A stretch of DNA of 64,000 nt from Vibrio sp. RE86 (GCF_013114545.1 NZ_VTXI01000004.1:186001-250000); one strand, 5' to 3'; positions 27,218 through 36,173 are shown, numbered from the stretch's first letter. A program made the numbers and translations. Notes: generated by a model not told the origin, from the sequence alone.

Positions 27218-27721
27218 ATGCAAATTCATACTTTAGACAAAGCGAGCATTATCAACGAACTTCAGTTCGGCAAGGGGATTAACCATGCTGTTCACGAAGG
27301 GCGTCGTGCTGACTTTGCCTTTATATTGTCGATGTTCTCTGATGATGTGCGTGACAATACACCGATTGAAAAAATCGATGAAGTCGATACCACCGAGCAA
27401 GCACTACGTAAGAAGTTTGAATTGCAGCTACCTCAACCTTTACGTTCAGACCAAAGTTCGTATGAAATTTCAGCTCAACAAGCCTCTCTCTTTCACACAT
27501 CGGGCCTACCGAGCGCCAAGCTCAGTCACTATCTGCAACCAGACGCTCTGACCTACTTACCAGAAGACACTCACGATCTTCCCGAAGAAGTCTATCACAA
27601 CCTATCTGGCCACCAGCGCCGAGCAATGGGTGAGAAAGAGCCAAAAGAGCTGATGCCTGTCGATCTTTACAATCAACTCATAAAAGCTCAGCGTACATTC
27701 CAGATCCAAGCTCAGGCTTAA
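27218..27721 (+). CDS. VC2046/SO_2500 family protein
   Basis: A 167-residue soluble protein matching the Vibrio/Shewanella conserved family named after VC2046 (MQIHTLDKASIINELQFG..., DDVRDNTPIE, SGLPSAKLSHYL). Function is unknown. It follows sodB as in V. cholerae and so marks the end of the conserved backbone before the pilus locus. Its stop codon overlaps the stop of the convergent pilus platform gene (TTAA), leaving no spacer at this junction. GAGGAAC precedes the ATG. Confidence 0.83.
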   Translation: MQIHTLDKASIINELQFGKGINHAVHEGRRADFAFILSMFSDDVRDNTPIEKIDEVDTTEQALRKKFELQLPQPLRSDQSSYEISAQQASLFHTSGLPSAKLSHYLQPDALTYLPEDTHDLPEEVYHNLSGHQRRAMGEKEPKELMPVDLYNQLIKAQRTFQIQAQA

Positions 27722-28758
27722 TGGCCAATCAGCTGAGTTAGCATAAAAATAGAGTAATAAATACAGCCAGTTAACAAAGCAAGTACCGCTAGGATCATAG
27801 TGTTAATATTACTGGCAAGTCGCTTGAAGTGCTTATCTAACCTTGCTTCACTGCGGCGGGCGATTTTTGCAATGTTTTTACCCATATTGCCGCGTTCTAA
27901 AAAAATAGCTACGTCAGCCATTGTTTCTATATCAAAGAGACCAACATTCACTACGTCATGGGCTGCTTGACCTCGACGAATATTTTTCGCCATCCTCTCT
28001 GTTTTGTCTTCAATCCAGCCTTTACTGTTTTTCTCAATAATTTTAATCGAATCAATTAAAGAGACTCCAGATGACAGCAACACAGCCAGAGACTGAAGAA
28101 AGTAAGTCGATGAAATACTTTTATGAGTGCAAAATGGCGGTAATGGATCCAATCGCATACGAAACTTAGACTTAGAGTGAACACAATAAAAACGTAAAAA
28201 CATCACAAAGCAAAAGCCAGCTACAGCCGCAAAAATACTTTCAAACGAGCCAAAAAACTGTCCCACTTGGTAGACTGTCTTTGACAATTGAGGCCAAGTC
28301 TCGAGAGGGATCGCTCGTTCAAAAACTGGAAATACCCTTATTGCGAAAAAGACGATAACGCCGATAGCGACACAAACTGTTATCATCGGCTTGACCGTAG
28401 CTGAAAGCACCTCATTTTTAATTTTCTGCTTCAAGGTAGCCATCTCACTCAGGGCTTTAAACGCTACGACAAGTTCACCCGTTTTCTCGGCAACAGCCAA
28501 TACAACCAATTCACTCTCTGGTACATAGCCTTTAAATATTTTTTCCAACTTGCTCCCTTTCTTAAACTCTTGCAGCCATTGCCCGTAGAGCTGAGCTTTC
28601 TTTTTGCTTTTCAGCTTGTCGGCGATATTTTTCATCTGCTGAATAGCGAGGAAAAGAGAAATGCCTTCTTCAAGCATCGCCGAACACTTCTCATAAAAGG
28701 CTATTCGCTCTCCGACAGACATCGCGCGAGAGCTTTTTATTTTAATTGTGGAGAACAT
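27718..28758 (-). CDS. type IVb pilus inner-membrane platform protein (GspF/TcpE/PilR-like)
   Basis: A 346-residue polytopic protein of the GspF family. It carries two homologous cytosolic helical domains, each followed by membrane helices (about residues 115-140, 165-195 and 320-345), and family motifs around FFAIRVFPVFE and LAVLLSSGVSLIDSIKI. This is the platform on which pilin subunits are added. Last gene of the pilus operon, 7 bp after the ATPase. It overlaps the stop codon of the convergent VC2046-family gene and no terminator is seen. Confidence 0.9.
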   Translation of the reverse strand: MFSTIKIKSSRAMSVGERIAFYEKCSAMLEEGISLFLAIQQMKNIADKLKSKKKAQLYGQWLQEFKKGSKLEKIFKGYVPESELVVLAVAEKTGELVVAFKALSEMATLKQKIKNEVLSATVKPMITVCVAIGVIVFFAIRVFPVFERAIPLETWPQLSKTVYQVGQFFGSFESIFAAVAGFCFVMFLRFYCVHSKSKFRMRLDPLPPFCTHKSISSTYFLQSLAVLLSSGVSLIDSIKIIEKNSKGWIEDKTERMAKNIRRGQAAHDVVNVGLFDIETMADVAIFLERGNMGKNIAKIARRSEARLDKHFKRLASNINTMILAVLALLTGCIYYSIFMLTQLIGH

Positions 28759-28765
28759 ACTACGC

Positions 28766-30370
28766 TTACTCTATAAAACCGAATTTAGATTCAAACTCTA
28801 TCGGGCACAGCAGTCCCTTACTCACTAACTCTCCGGCCTTGTCCCTTAGCGACTTACCAAGAGCAGGATCAACTTGATGAGATTTAGACCAAGCATTGAA
28901 GAGATCTAACGAGTCCTCTTTCGCAAGTGCAGCCAAAATTTGTTCATCTACTGCCAACATTTCTGCCACAACTCGTCGTCCAACGTTTCCCGTAGAGCCA
29001 CATTGGCTGCACCCAGATGGGTTGGTAAAACGGATGTTCGAACGCTCCTCATCAGTGAGCGTCGCTGATTCATCTATTCGATTAAGAGTCTCGTTAGCTA
29101 GCCCTTTATTTCTTGCCGTCTCGATTGTATGGCTACACTCTGAACACAACACTTTGACTAACTTTTGGCATATCACACCAGACCAAAAGTCGACCGAGGC
29201 TTGTTTTTTGAGACTCACACCTAAGCTCGATAAACGCTGAGCTGCACCAACAACGGATGACGCATGCAGTGTGGAGACAGCAATGTGACCACCTTCAACA
29301 ATGTCGACCAGTGCCGTTGCGGTATGAGGGTCGCGTGTTTCACCTATCAGCAGCACATCAGGGTCGCGGCGCATTGCCGAATATATCGCTGGCATAAAGG
29401 CATTTTTATCGGCATTGAGTGCTCGAACAACCGAGGTTTGAATCGCACCGCCAATATCATATTCCACTGGGTCCTCTACTGTGATCATAGAGATTTTTTT
29501 GTCATGGAATTCGTAGTACAGCCACTCAAGCATGGCTTTGATTGTGGTTGACTTACCCGATCCTGTCGTACCACACACGACAATCAATCCATTGGGCCTA
29601 CTGAACATTTTCTTTAGTGCCGCCATTTGGTATTTATCAAAACCTAACGACCGAATGGAGTCAGAGTAGCTCTTACCTACTTTATCGAGATCAGCTTGCT
29701 TCTTCTTGCCACCAAGCACACGCAAAACCACGTGGTATGACTCACCATCGAGGGAGTGAATGGGCATATGTGCATAACGGAAAGTGTAATTGACGCCAGA
29801 GATCTCCATTGCGATCACCGCGTCTTGTGGCTCACGACGGTTCCACGCAATCCCTTTACCGGAGGCGTTAACGTTATAAAGCACACTCATCATCATGTCG
29901 CAGTCACTTGGGTGAATCTGACTGTAAGGCACTACGCTTCCTAGCTTACGCATACTTACTGTGGTGATGTTTTTTTCACGAATGATATGGACATCGGAGG
30001 CACCTTCAAGCACCGCACCTGAGAGTAGCTCTCGTACTCTCAGTTCCGCTTGGCTCATCAACAGTACATTGTCTTGGTTGCTAAAGTCCTTGCGCAGGTA
30101 CTGAGTAATATTTTCCTGAACAAGGCTAAAGAACTCGTTGGCACATTCATAAACCGTCGTCACTATGGGTAAATCTGCGGAACTTAACCTGTCATTAATA
30201 ACCAACAACTCACGTCGATCGAACTTAGACTTACGCACAAAGGCATACACCAAATCTTCTGGATCAATAACTAGGATCACGTTCTTAAACTCACCGAATA
30301 TCTCTTCAGTAACAATCCGTTCATAGAAACCGAGCTGGTCCACCGACTTTATAGTTTCATATTTAATCAT
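28766..30370 (-). CDS. type IVb pilus assembly ATPase (GspE/TcpT/PilQ-like)
   Basis: A 534-residue hexameric secretion ATPase that powers pilus extension. Walker A is CGTTGSGKSTT near residue 270 and Walker B LLIGETRDP near 340. The His box is in GGHIAVSTLHASS. A tetracysteine zinc module (CSECSH near 410, CSQCGSTG near 455) is typical of extension rather than retraction motors. No second, PilT-like ATPase is in the cluster, as in TCP and CFA/III loci. Second-last gene of the operon. Confidence 0.94.
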   Translation of the reverse strand: MIKYETIKSVDQLGFYERIVTEEIFGEFKNVILVIDPEDLVYAFVRKSKFDRRELLVINDRLSSADLPIVTTVYECANEFFSLVQENITQYLRKDFSNQDNVLLMSQAELRVRELLSGAVLEGASDVHIIREKNITTVSMRKLGSVVPYSQIHPSDCDMMMSVLYNVNASGKGIAWNRREPQDAVIAMEISGVNYTFRYAHMPIHSLDGESYHVVLRVLGGKKKQADLDKVGKSYSDSIRSLGFDKYQMAALKKMFSRPNGLIVVCGTTGSGKSTTIKAMLEWLYYEFHDKKISMITVEDPVEYDIGGAIQTSVVRALNADKNAFMPAIYSAMRRDPDVLLIGETRDPHTATALVDIVEGGHIAVSTLHASSVVGAAQRLSSLGVSLKKQASVDFWSGVICQKLVKVLCSECSHTIETARNKGLANETLNRIDESATLTDEERSNIRFTNPSGCSQCGSTGNVGRRVVAEMLAVDEQILAALAKEDSLDLFNAWSKSHQVDPALGKSLRDKAGELVSKGLLCPIEFESKFGFIE

Positions 30371-30384
30371 TTGTCTGCCTTCGC

Positions 30385-31638
30385 CTACTCACTACACCAG
30401 GTAATCACATTAAAACGGGAGGCTGTGGTATCTGACCCATCCGTAACCCTCATGGAAGCCACATTGGACTCAATAACCCACTCATCATCTTCTCGAGTCC
30501 AACCTACACCCACGGAGCCAACTTCACTTGATGCTCCATAGCTAGGCGAAGATTCGTTTGGCGTCCCCCAGTTATCGTCAGGGAAATCCGCAAGTTGAGC
30601 TTCGGTAAAGCCTGATATGCTGGCTGCGATATTCGGGGTTAAGCCTTGTGGGCATATCGGGACAGGCACTCTATCGTTACTGTTAACAGAAAACACGGTA
30701 GCTGAAGTGCGCTCAATTCCTTGTGCATCTTGGCTAACAAATTGACCTTGGCTGTTGCTGGCGATGTTGATCGCTCTCGTTCCACCCGCCCCATCGGTAA
30801 CTAGGTTCAACGTCACTTGTTCACCCTCAATCGCTGCGGTAATACACACTTCTTCTGCATCAGTTCCGTTAAGCACAGTCCAACAAAGTGGTGCTCTCGC
30901 ATCAATATTGACACTACCATCGGTTCGCAAGAATTCCCCCCGACGGACGCCAATGGTAATCGCTAAGAAATCTTCTCGGTCATCATCATTATCAATAAAA
31001 GCTTCAATTTCAGGTAGGTTATAAGGCACGATTTGAACTTGGTCAGGGACCGCTATGCCATTCAATAACAATGTACTTTCGAATCCTTCGATGAAGCTGG
31101 TCATCTGACGAACTCGGTTATCATTTCCTCCGTGGAGGAAGTTACTAATGTCCAATCGAATACTAAATTGTCCGCCATCAAGCCTCATAGCATCATCTTC
31201 TGGCAAGGCTGGAAGAACAGTCTCTCCATCTACGACGACGGCTGGTATATCATCAGTATTTCCAACCACTTCAATCCCATCGGTTTGGAAACGCTGACGA
31301 AATGGACAGGGCAAGAATGAGGTGCCTTCCGGATACAGATCAGGATCAAGACTGCCTTCATCTCCAATAGGAATACCATTGATACCTGTGCCTTCACACT
31401 CATCAAACTTGAAATCGGTATAATTGTTGTATCCTCCAGCATCGAGCGGAACAACAACATCTTGAGCTCTTGCTCGCACACCGAGAACGAGATTAGCAAT
31501 TCGAACACCTGAGTCTCGGCTAATTGCGTCGTTATATTTTGTGGTATAGGCAGTCATTTGAGTGGCCGCAACCAAACCAAATACCGCCATCACTATCAGT
31601 AGCTCGAGCAAGGTAAAACCTTCTTGTCTTATCTTCAT
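30385..31638 (-). CDS. large minor pilin (TcpB/CofB/PilV-like)
   Basis: A 417-residue prepilin with a short leader and class III signal (MKIRQEG cut before FTLLELLIVMAVFGLV, Glu5 of the mature protein present). A long, Asp-rich exported region with paired cysteines near the C terminus (PLCWTVLNG...EEVCIT, NVITWCSE) follows. Its size, far above a core pilin, matches TcpB and CofB. Those proteins cap the pilus tip as trimers and, in CFA/III and TCP, engage the secreted proteins CofJ and TcpF. The leader looks type IVa-like, while the neighbouring major pilin has a long type IVb leader. Confidence 0.83.
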   Translation of the reverse strand: MKIRQEGFTLLELLIVMAVFGLVAATQMTAYTTKYNDAISRDSGVRIANLVLGVRARAQDVVVPLDAGGYNNYTDFKFDECEGTGINGIPIGDEGSLDPDLYPEGTSFLPCPFRQRFQTDGIEVVGNTDDIPAVVVDGETVLPALPEDDAMRLDGGQFSIRLDISNFLHGGNDNRVRQMTSFIEGFESTLLLNGIAVPDQVQIVPYNLPEIEAFIDNDDDREDFLAITIGVRRGEFLRTDGSVNIDARAPLCWTVLNGTDAEEVCITAAIEGEQVTLNLVTDGAGGTRAINIASNSQGQFVSQDAQGIERTSATVFSVNSNDRVPVPICPQGLTPNIAASISGFTEAQLADFPDDNWGTPNESSPSYGASSEVGSVGVGWTREDDEWVIESNVASMRVTDGSDTTASRFNVITWCSE

Positions 31639-31644
31639 CCCGCT

Positions 31645-32532
31645 CTACTCTTTTACGATTAACATCAGCGAAAGTTTGTATCCAAGGCTTGAGCGCAAAT
31701 GTGAACTCTTCTGCGGATATTCAAAACTTTTCACTTTCCAGTGCCAAGGGGAAACCGTCTCAAATGCGTTCACAAACTTGTACAGTTCTGAGTTAGAAGA
31801 GGCGTAAATATCCACATCTTGGACATAACGAATATGTGACAATTCGGAAAACTTAACCATATTTTCATGACGGTATGAGATCGGTCGTTTCGGTTTAATA
31901 TCCAAATAAACATCTTGGTCTTTATAAAGCTTAACGATGCCGTTCATTTCGTTAACCAGATCAAGCACTTCTTCACTCTGAGGTTGGCTAGTGCTGCATG
32001 ATTTGTCTTCCAATTCTTCCACTATCGAGTCGACCGTGAAATCACGGATATTCAACGTCGAAAATTTGTTTTCAAATGAGTAGCTAAACTTACTATCGTC
32101 AGTATTCACTTCATTGAGCTTATCCAGAAGAAACTTAATCGCGTTAACAGCAGAGCGGTGATCTTGAACATTCGATGAAACTTTGAGTTGAGCCCTACAT
32201 TTGTCTTCGAAGCAGCTTACATTTGTCACGTTCCAGCCTGGAAACTGCTCATAGTGACCGTAGATCCAATAGGTCACTAGTGATTCAGCTTTAGACATAT
32301 CCGTAATATGGCAAAACTCTTCAATTTCTTCCTCCACACTTAAATCGGCCTCATGCTTTAACGAACTTTTTATTAACTCTTGTCGTTTGATTTCTTTCTC
32401 TTTGGCGATAACCTTTGGTCGTTCATAAATGAAGTAACGCGCTGCGCTCGATATGCCTATGAGTACAACAGAAGTGAGCAGGATAATCCCCGCCATTTTT
32501 AAAAATTTCTTATCTGGTAGTTCAATATTCAT
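31645..32532 (-). CDS. single-span periplasmic pilus accessory protein
   Basis: A 295-residue protein. A membrane helix (MAGIILLTSVVLIGISSAARYF) sits near the N terminus, followed by a 260-residue periplasmic part with three Cys (FCHITD, SCFEDKCRA). I recognise no named family. Its place between the PilP-like gene and the minor pilin, and its topology, match the periplasmic half of type IVb PilO or a BfpC/TcpD-like alignment-complex protein. It abuts the preceding gene by one base (stop and start overlap), so the two are coupled and may form one split accessory protein. Confidence 0.65.
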   Translation of the reverse strand: MNIELPDKKFLKMAGIILLTSVVLIGISSAARYFIYERPKVIAKEKEIKRQELIKSSLKHEADLSVEEEIEEFCHITDMSKAESLVTYWIYGHYEQFPGWNVTNVSCFEDKCRAQLKVSSNVQDHRSAVNAIKFLLDKLNEVNTDDSKFSYSFENKFSTLNIRDFTVDSIVEELEDKSCSTSQPQSEEVLDLVNEMNGIVKLYKDQDVYLDIKPKRPISYRHENMVKFSELSHIRYVQDVDIYASSNSELYKFVNAFETVSPWHWKVKSFEYPQKSSHLRSSLGYKLSLMLIVKE

Positions 32533-33182
32533 TAGTACAAACCGAAGCTAGTATTCCAACCGAGATAAACTGAAAGAGAGAAGCAGCCAGTGATAATCAA
32601 GGTAAATAAAACCTTCTCTTTAAAGCTTTTGGTGACAGGCTTAAATTGGTAATGCCTGAGCTGCTGGTCATCCAGAAGATTGGATTCAACATCAATAATC
32701 TCGTATTTACTAATGCCTTTTAGTGATGCGATGACTTCGATACTATCTACGGCTAAAGAGTATGTTTTGTACGATAGAGGGAACTCCTCCCCTATCGTCA
32801 GAATCACACCATCAAATGCCCCCCAAATGTAATAATTTGAATCTTCTGGGTTCTGACAAATAAAGAAATACGTCCCTTGAAACAATGAACCATCCGTAAG
32901 AAGAGGCACAACAGCTGCTAGTAATGGGCTCTCTTTTGTCGAGGTAAAATATTGGTTATATTCCCAATCTTTATGTGAGTCGAGATTGAAATAATAAAGA
33001 AATTTACGATTGATTTGGTTCTCTTCACAAAAGCTCACGACTTCGCTCTCTTTTAGTGTGTAGACTCTTGCGTTGAACTCTATTTGACAATCATCAAACG
33101 TTTCATACGACTGTACACTCGACTTATTGGTTTTTCTAAATAGGCTTATTTTGCTACTCAACATAGATTTCTCGTGTGTCAT
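32532..33182 (-). CDS. cytoplasmic-domain pilus accessory protein with C-terminal membrane helix
   Basis: A 216-residue protein. A roughly 185-residue cytosolic domain is followed by one membrane helix close to the C terminus (VLFTLIITGCFSLSVYLGW). No family is recognised with confidence. The cytosolic-then-membrane layout complements the next gene's membrane-then-periplasm layout. Together they mimic a type IVb PilO/BfpC-type protein split in two. An internal ATG at 33164, preceded by GAG at six bases, is an equally good start. Overlaps the PilP-like gene. Confidence 0.6.
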   Translation of the reverse strand: MTHEKSMLSSKISLFRKTNKSSVQSYETFDDCQIEFNARVYTLKESEVVSFCEENQINRKFLYYFNLDSHKDWEYNQYFTSTKESPLLAAVVPLLTDGSLFQGTYFFICQNPEDSNYYIWGAFDGVILTIGEEFPLSYKTYSLAVDSIEVIASLKGISKYEIIDVESNLLDDQQLRHYQFKPVTKSFKEKVLFTLIITGCFSLSVYLGWNTSFGLY

Positions 33183-33690
33183 CTTTTGTTGATACCACTA
33201 ACTTCCCAGAGCCATACTTAAATGTGTATTTGCCTGCTCGAGTGATTTTCTTATTAAGCGAATACTTCACTCCATCCATCATTACCACGCCGTTGATACG
33301 ATTACCGACTTCTGCAAAACTCATAATATTGACTTCAGGTACCGTATCTTTGCGTCTTGGAGCAAGAGGCCTTGTTGGCGTATTTGAGCGTTCTTCACTC
33401 ACAGGCAAGGGCTTAGGCTTGGGCTGCGTTTTCTCTTTCAATTTACGCTCTTCATCCGCGACCGATATCTTCAACTTAACCAGAGATAAGTACTCCTGAA
33501 GCTTGGCTTTCTCACTCCTGATTTTCTCAATCTCTTCGTTGTATTTAATATATTGATCAATTTTCGACTCCATCTTATTCGCGTGAACTTGCATGGTGTC
33601 TTTCTTATCAACGACTTCTTTTGCTTCACCTGCAATTGAGTTTTGTGCCATCAATAGAGTGAAAAATGTAATAAATATCCTAATGTACAT
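33154..33690 (-). CDS. PilP-like type IVb pilus biogenesis protein
   Basis: A 178-residue exported protein. It has a signal peptide (MYIRIFITFFTLLMAQNSIAG), a Lys/Glu-rich coiled coil at about residues 35-90, a Pro-rich hinge, and a small C-terminal beta domain (EVNIMSFAEVGNRINGVV...). The layout and C-terminal domain fit PilP of R64-type pili, thought to link the inner-membrane complex to the secretin. The start at 33690 is supported by GGAG eight bases upstream and lies inside the 3' end of the preceding gene. Confidence 0.72.
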   Translation of the reverse strand: MYIRIFITFFTLLMAQNSIAGEAKEVVDKKDTMQVHANKMESKIDQYIKYNEEIEKIRSEKAKLQEYLSLVKLKISVADEERKLKEKTQPKPKPLPVSEERSNTPTRPLAPRRKDTVPEVNIMSFAEVGNRINGVVMMDGVKYSLNKKITRAGKYTFKYGSGKLVVSTKDDTREIYVE

Positions 33691-33980
33691 AGTGTGACTC
33701 CTGATACGAATTCACCGGTGAAATACTTAATGTGCAGATTTTTTCGACAGCAGCGGGTTTTGCCTTTTAAGAACATCGAAGACAAAAGAGGAAAGTACTC
33801 TTTTAATGTTAACTCTTGCCCACAGTAGTCACATCGAGAGCGACCTAGTAAGGCTAGTCTAAGTGGCCACTTTTCCACGAGTACTCTTGTTCCAACACAT
33901 TGTATAAAGCTAAATAATGTCGCCCCCAATAAAAACAAAACGACATAGCGATAGGCATCAATCATAAATTCGATAAACAT
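33651..33980 (-). CDS. truncated prepilin peptidase-like protein (N-terminal domain only)
   Basis: A 109-residue membrane protein resembling only the N-terminal part of prepilin peptidases. It has a first helix, then the zinc-binding loop (SRCDYCGQELTLKEYFPLLS...RCCRKN), then a second helix ending at GYLLHFSLY. The aspartyl protease half with its GxGD motif is absent. The second Cys pair reads CC instead of CxxC. It could be a degenerate gene, a separate methyltransferase-like module or an accessory. Prepilin cleavage then depends on a PilD encoded elsewhere. The start is uncertain: ATG 33980, or ATG 33965 overlapping the previous stop. Confidence 0.65.
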   Translation of the reverse strand: MFIEFMIDAYRYVVLFLLGATLFSFIQCVGTRVLVEKWPLRLALLGRSRCDYCGQELTLKEYFPLLSSMFLKGKTRCCRKNLHIKYFTGEFVSGVTLCTLGYLLHFSLY

Positions 33981-34557
33981 TGTTTCTGCTGTAATAACGT
34001 ATTCGTGTCTTTGACTGGTTGAGGTAAAGGTCCTCGGCAACTTGCTCAACTATTTGCTGAACATTGCTCCCGCGATAAGTCAAACTTGCCGCAAGTTTAA
34101 AGTCCGTTTCCGATTCCCAAATACAGGTGACTCCTTCACTACGACACCAAGTCAGGAATTGAGCCTTGAAAGATTTTTTATGAATAAAAGTCAGGGGCGC
34201 AACGCTTCCCTTTGAGTCCTGATCGTCCGCTGTTTTGGTTGGCTTTGGATTGACCTTTTTACTCGGGACAATAGGAACATCCCTAAAATTTGGTGATTGA
34301 TTTTTTTCTGGAACAATCGGGGCAGGTTGAGCTTTAACCTTTAATTTGGTTCCCGTAGGCAGAAGATTGATGTCTCCACCAACTTTTTCCACCCAGTCAG
34401 GGTTATCGTCAACCAACTGCGTTAAGGTAACATCATGCTCAATTGCCAATTCCGAAGCGGTGTCTCCTTCGACTACGGTGTGGTAGTCATGATTGCTCTG
34501 CGCGTAACAAGCCATAGATGTCATTGACATTAAAAGACATAAATTTGATAGCTTCAT
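33958..34557 (-). CDS. LysM/TcpQ-domain pilus secretin-assembly protein
   Basis: A 199-residue exported protein. A signal peptide (to about residue 19) is followed by a LysM-like peptidoglycan-binding domain (YHTVVEGDTASELAIEHDVTLTQL). A Pro/Lys linker then leads to a C-terminal domain of the TcpQ type (FKAQFLTWCRSEGVTCIWES..., QIVEQVAEDLYL). TcpQ and relatives such as BfpG stabilise and localise the outer-membrane secretin. Adding LysM suggests direct cell-wall anchoring. Lies 8 bp after the secretin gene. Confidence 0.8.
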   Translation of the reverse strand: MKLSNLCLLMSMTSMACYAQSNHDYHTVVEGDTASELAIEHDVTLTQLVDDNPDWVEKVGGDINLLPTGTKLKVKAQPAPIVPEKNQSPNFRDVPIVPSKKVNPKPTKTADDQDSKGSVAPLTFIHKKSFKAQFLTWCRSEGVTCIWESETDFKLAASLTYRGSNVQQIVEQVAEDLYLNQSKTRIRYYSRNNVYRIYD

Positions 34558-34565
34558 GATTTTCC

Positions 34566-36083
34566 CTATAACACTCTTGGTTCGATAAGGATGATGATTT
34601 TGCTTTTTTGCATATCGCGACTGTTCGCCCCACCCATAATAATGGTACCTGGTACTGATGAACTGTCGTTTGTGCGTCCCCCAGTCTCCTCGTAGCCAGC
34701 AAGAAGAATGACGTCGCCGCTATTTACACGAAAAGACTGCAAAAACTGACGGTTAAATATCGTTGGTAACGTAATGCCTTGATCGGCAGTGAGCCCAACT
34801 AACTCATTTTGCGTAATGTGTGTAGTCACCGATATCTTGTCTTCAACCGCAAGCGCTTTAAACATCATGTTGAAGCCCTCATTGATTACATCAGTACCGA
34901 CTTCTCGTATCTCTCTGTCTAAGTCTTTATCATACTCAGTACTCACCGTTGAAATGTAAGTCTGAGCTTTGGCGATACTTAAAGGCGTTGGTACACCATT
35001 TTGAGTCAGTAGATCAGCCTTAGTTGAAAGAAGTGAGTGACTGTTTTTAAAGTAAGAGCGTAGAATCAAATCCGTTGTCGAGGAATCCTCTTTTTTCACT
35101 CCTATATCTAGACCAGAGATAGTGTCACTAAAAGATGAACCTGGGATAATCGATGTCGATCCTGCGGTAATCACCGAGTCCCAGTCCAAGCCAAGTTGAT
35201 TGACGTCCTGATCACCATAACGTAGCACTGTCACAAGCAATAGAATCTGTTTTTCTAACACCTGGTTGTAGTCATCGACCAACTGCTTTACTTGGCGTAA
35301 ATAGGATGGACGCTCCACAACCAACAAAGACCCTGTGGTGTTATTAATCTTTACTGTGCCCTCTTCAGACAGCAGCATTTCCACCTCTTCGACTAAAGAA
35401 GCTTTCAGGTCATAAGAAAGATCCATCGAGCCGCTAAACGAACCACTGCTACCACCCGATGCATTAGAAGCCGTCTCTAAGCTCGCATCCATTGAAGAAA
35501 GTAGACCAGACAGCGGAATATTCTCGATATTGCAACGTGAGACCACGTACTGATCATCATAGAATGTAATTGACACGTCATAGATATTTTCAAGTGATTT
35601 GAATAATCCCGATAACTTACCGTCATAAATAAACTTTTTGTAATCGTCGTTAAGAGCTTCTGACTGGCTAGGCATTGGTGCTGCTGTTTGGCTTGTCGGT
35701 AGCCCTGCAATAGAACTTGTAAGATCTGGGCTTTCAGAACTATCGACACTCTCATCTTCAACTAAACAGTTATTGATGTAGTTACCCTGATAAAGAAGTA
35801 GCGCATTCATCTCTTCGATGATCATTTTAACGGTCGCTTTATCCGTAAAGCTAAAGCTTATTTCTTCATCTTTATAATAACTATTTACTTGATATTCATC
35901 GCCAGATTCAAATAGCATTGAATGATCGACGACTTCAAGATATTGGGTTCTTCTCTTTTTACTTTTCGTTAGTTCAGATTCTATTCTTTTTTGTTGTTCT
36001 GAATTTTGAGGAAGGTCGACATACTCTGTAGTAGAGCACCCTAGAAAAAATAGGGGGAGTAGCAAGGCACAAAGTCTTTTCAT
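34566..36083 (-). CDS. lipoprotein secretin of type IVb pilus (PilN/BfpB/TcpC-like)
   Basis: A 505-residue outer-membrane secretin. A lipobox (FFLGCS, Cys16) is followed by N-terminal domains containing a low-complexity Ser/Gly-rich stretch (about residues 205-220). The C-terminal secretin core contains SFRVNSGDVILLAGYEE and ends IIILIEPRVL. Lipidation is characteristic of the PilN/BfpB/TcpC subgroup. The gene follows the major pilin after a 90-bp spacer that holds a 13-bp hairpin, so it is probably expressed at a lower level than the pilin. Confidence 0.9.
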   Translation of the reverse strand: MKRLCALLLPLFFLGCSTTEYVDLPQNSEQQKRIESELTKSKKRRTQYLEVVDHSMLFESGDEYQVNSYYKDEEISFSFTDKATVKMIIEEMNALLLYQGNYINNCLVEDESVDSSESPDLTSSIAGLPTSQTAAPMPSQSEALNDDYKKFIYDGKLSGLFKSLENIYDVSITFYDDQYVVSRCNIENIPLSGLLSSMDASLETASNASGGSSGSFSGSMDLSYDLKASLVEEVEMLLSEEGTVKINNTTGSLLVVERPSYLRQVKQLVDDYNQVLEKQILLLVTVLRYGDQDVNQLGLDWDSVITAGSTSIIPGSSFSDTISGLDIGVKKEDSSTTDLILRSYFKNSHSLLSTKADLLTQNGVPTPLSIAKAQTYISTVSTEYDKDLDREIREVGTDVINEGFNMMFKALAVEDKISVTTHITQNELVGLTADQGITLPTIFNRQFLQSFRVNSGDVILLAGYEETGGRTNDSSSVPGTIIMGGANSRDMQKSKIIILIEPRVL

Positions 36084-36122
36084 CTTTATCCCGATGATTA
36101 ATTATCATTCTAATGATTAATG

Positions 36123-36152
36123 TTTGCGCTCCTTAATTATAAGGAGCGCAAA
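36123..36152 (-). promoter_or_regulatory. intercistronic hairpin between major pilin and secretin
   Basis: TTTGCGCTCCTTA and TAAGGAGCGCAAA form a perfect 13-bp stem with a 4-base loop. No T run follows, so it is unlikely to be a full terminator. It should protect the upstream pilin message and lower downstream expression, giving the high pilin to machinery ratio that such operons need. Confidence 0.7.
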
Positions 36153-36173
36153 TGTATTGACCCAATATAATTA

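Noticed and set aside
36084..36122. Fur box between pilin and secretin
   Set aside because: GATGATTAATTATCATT looks similar by eye, but alignment to the 19-bp Fur consensus gives too few matches.
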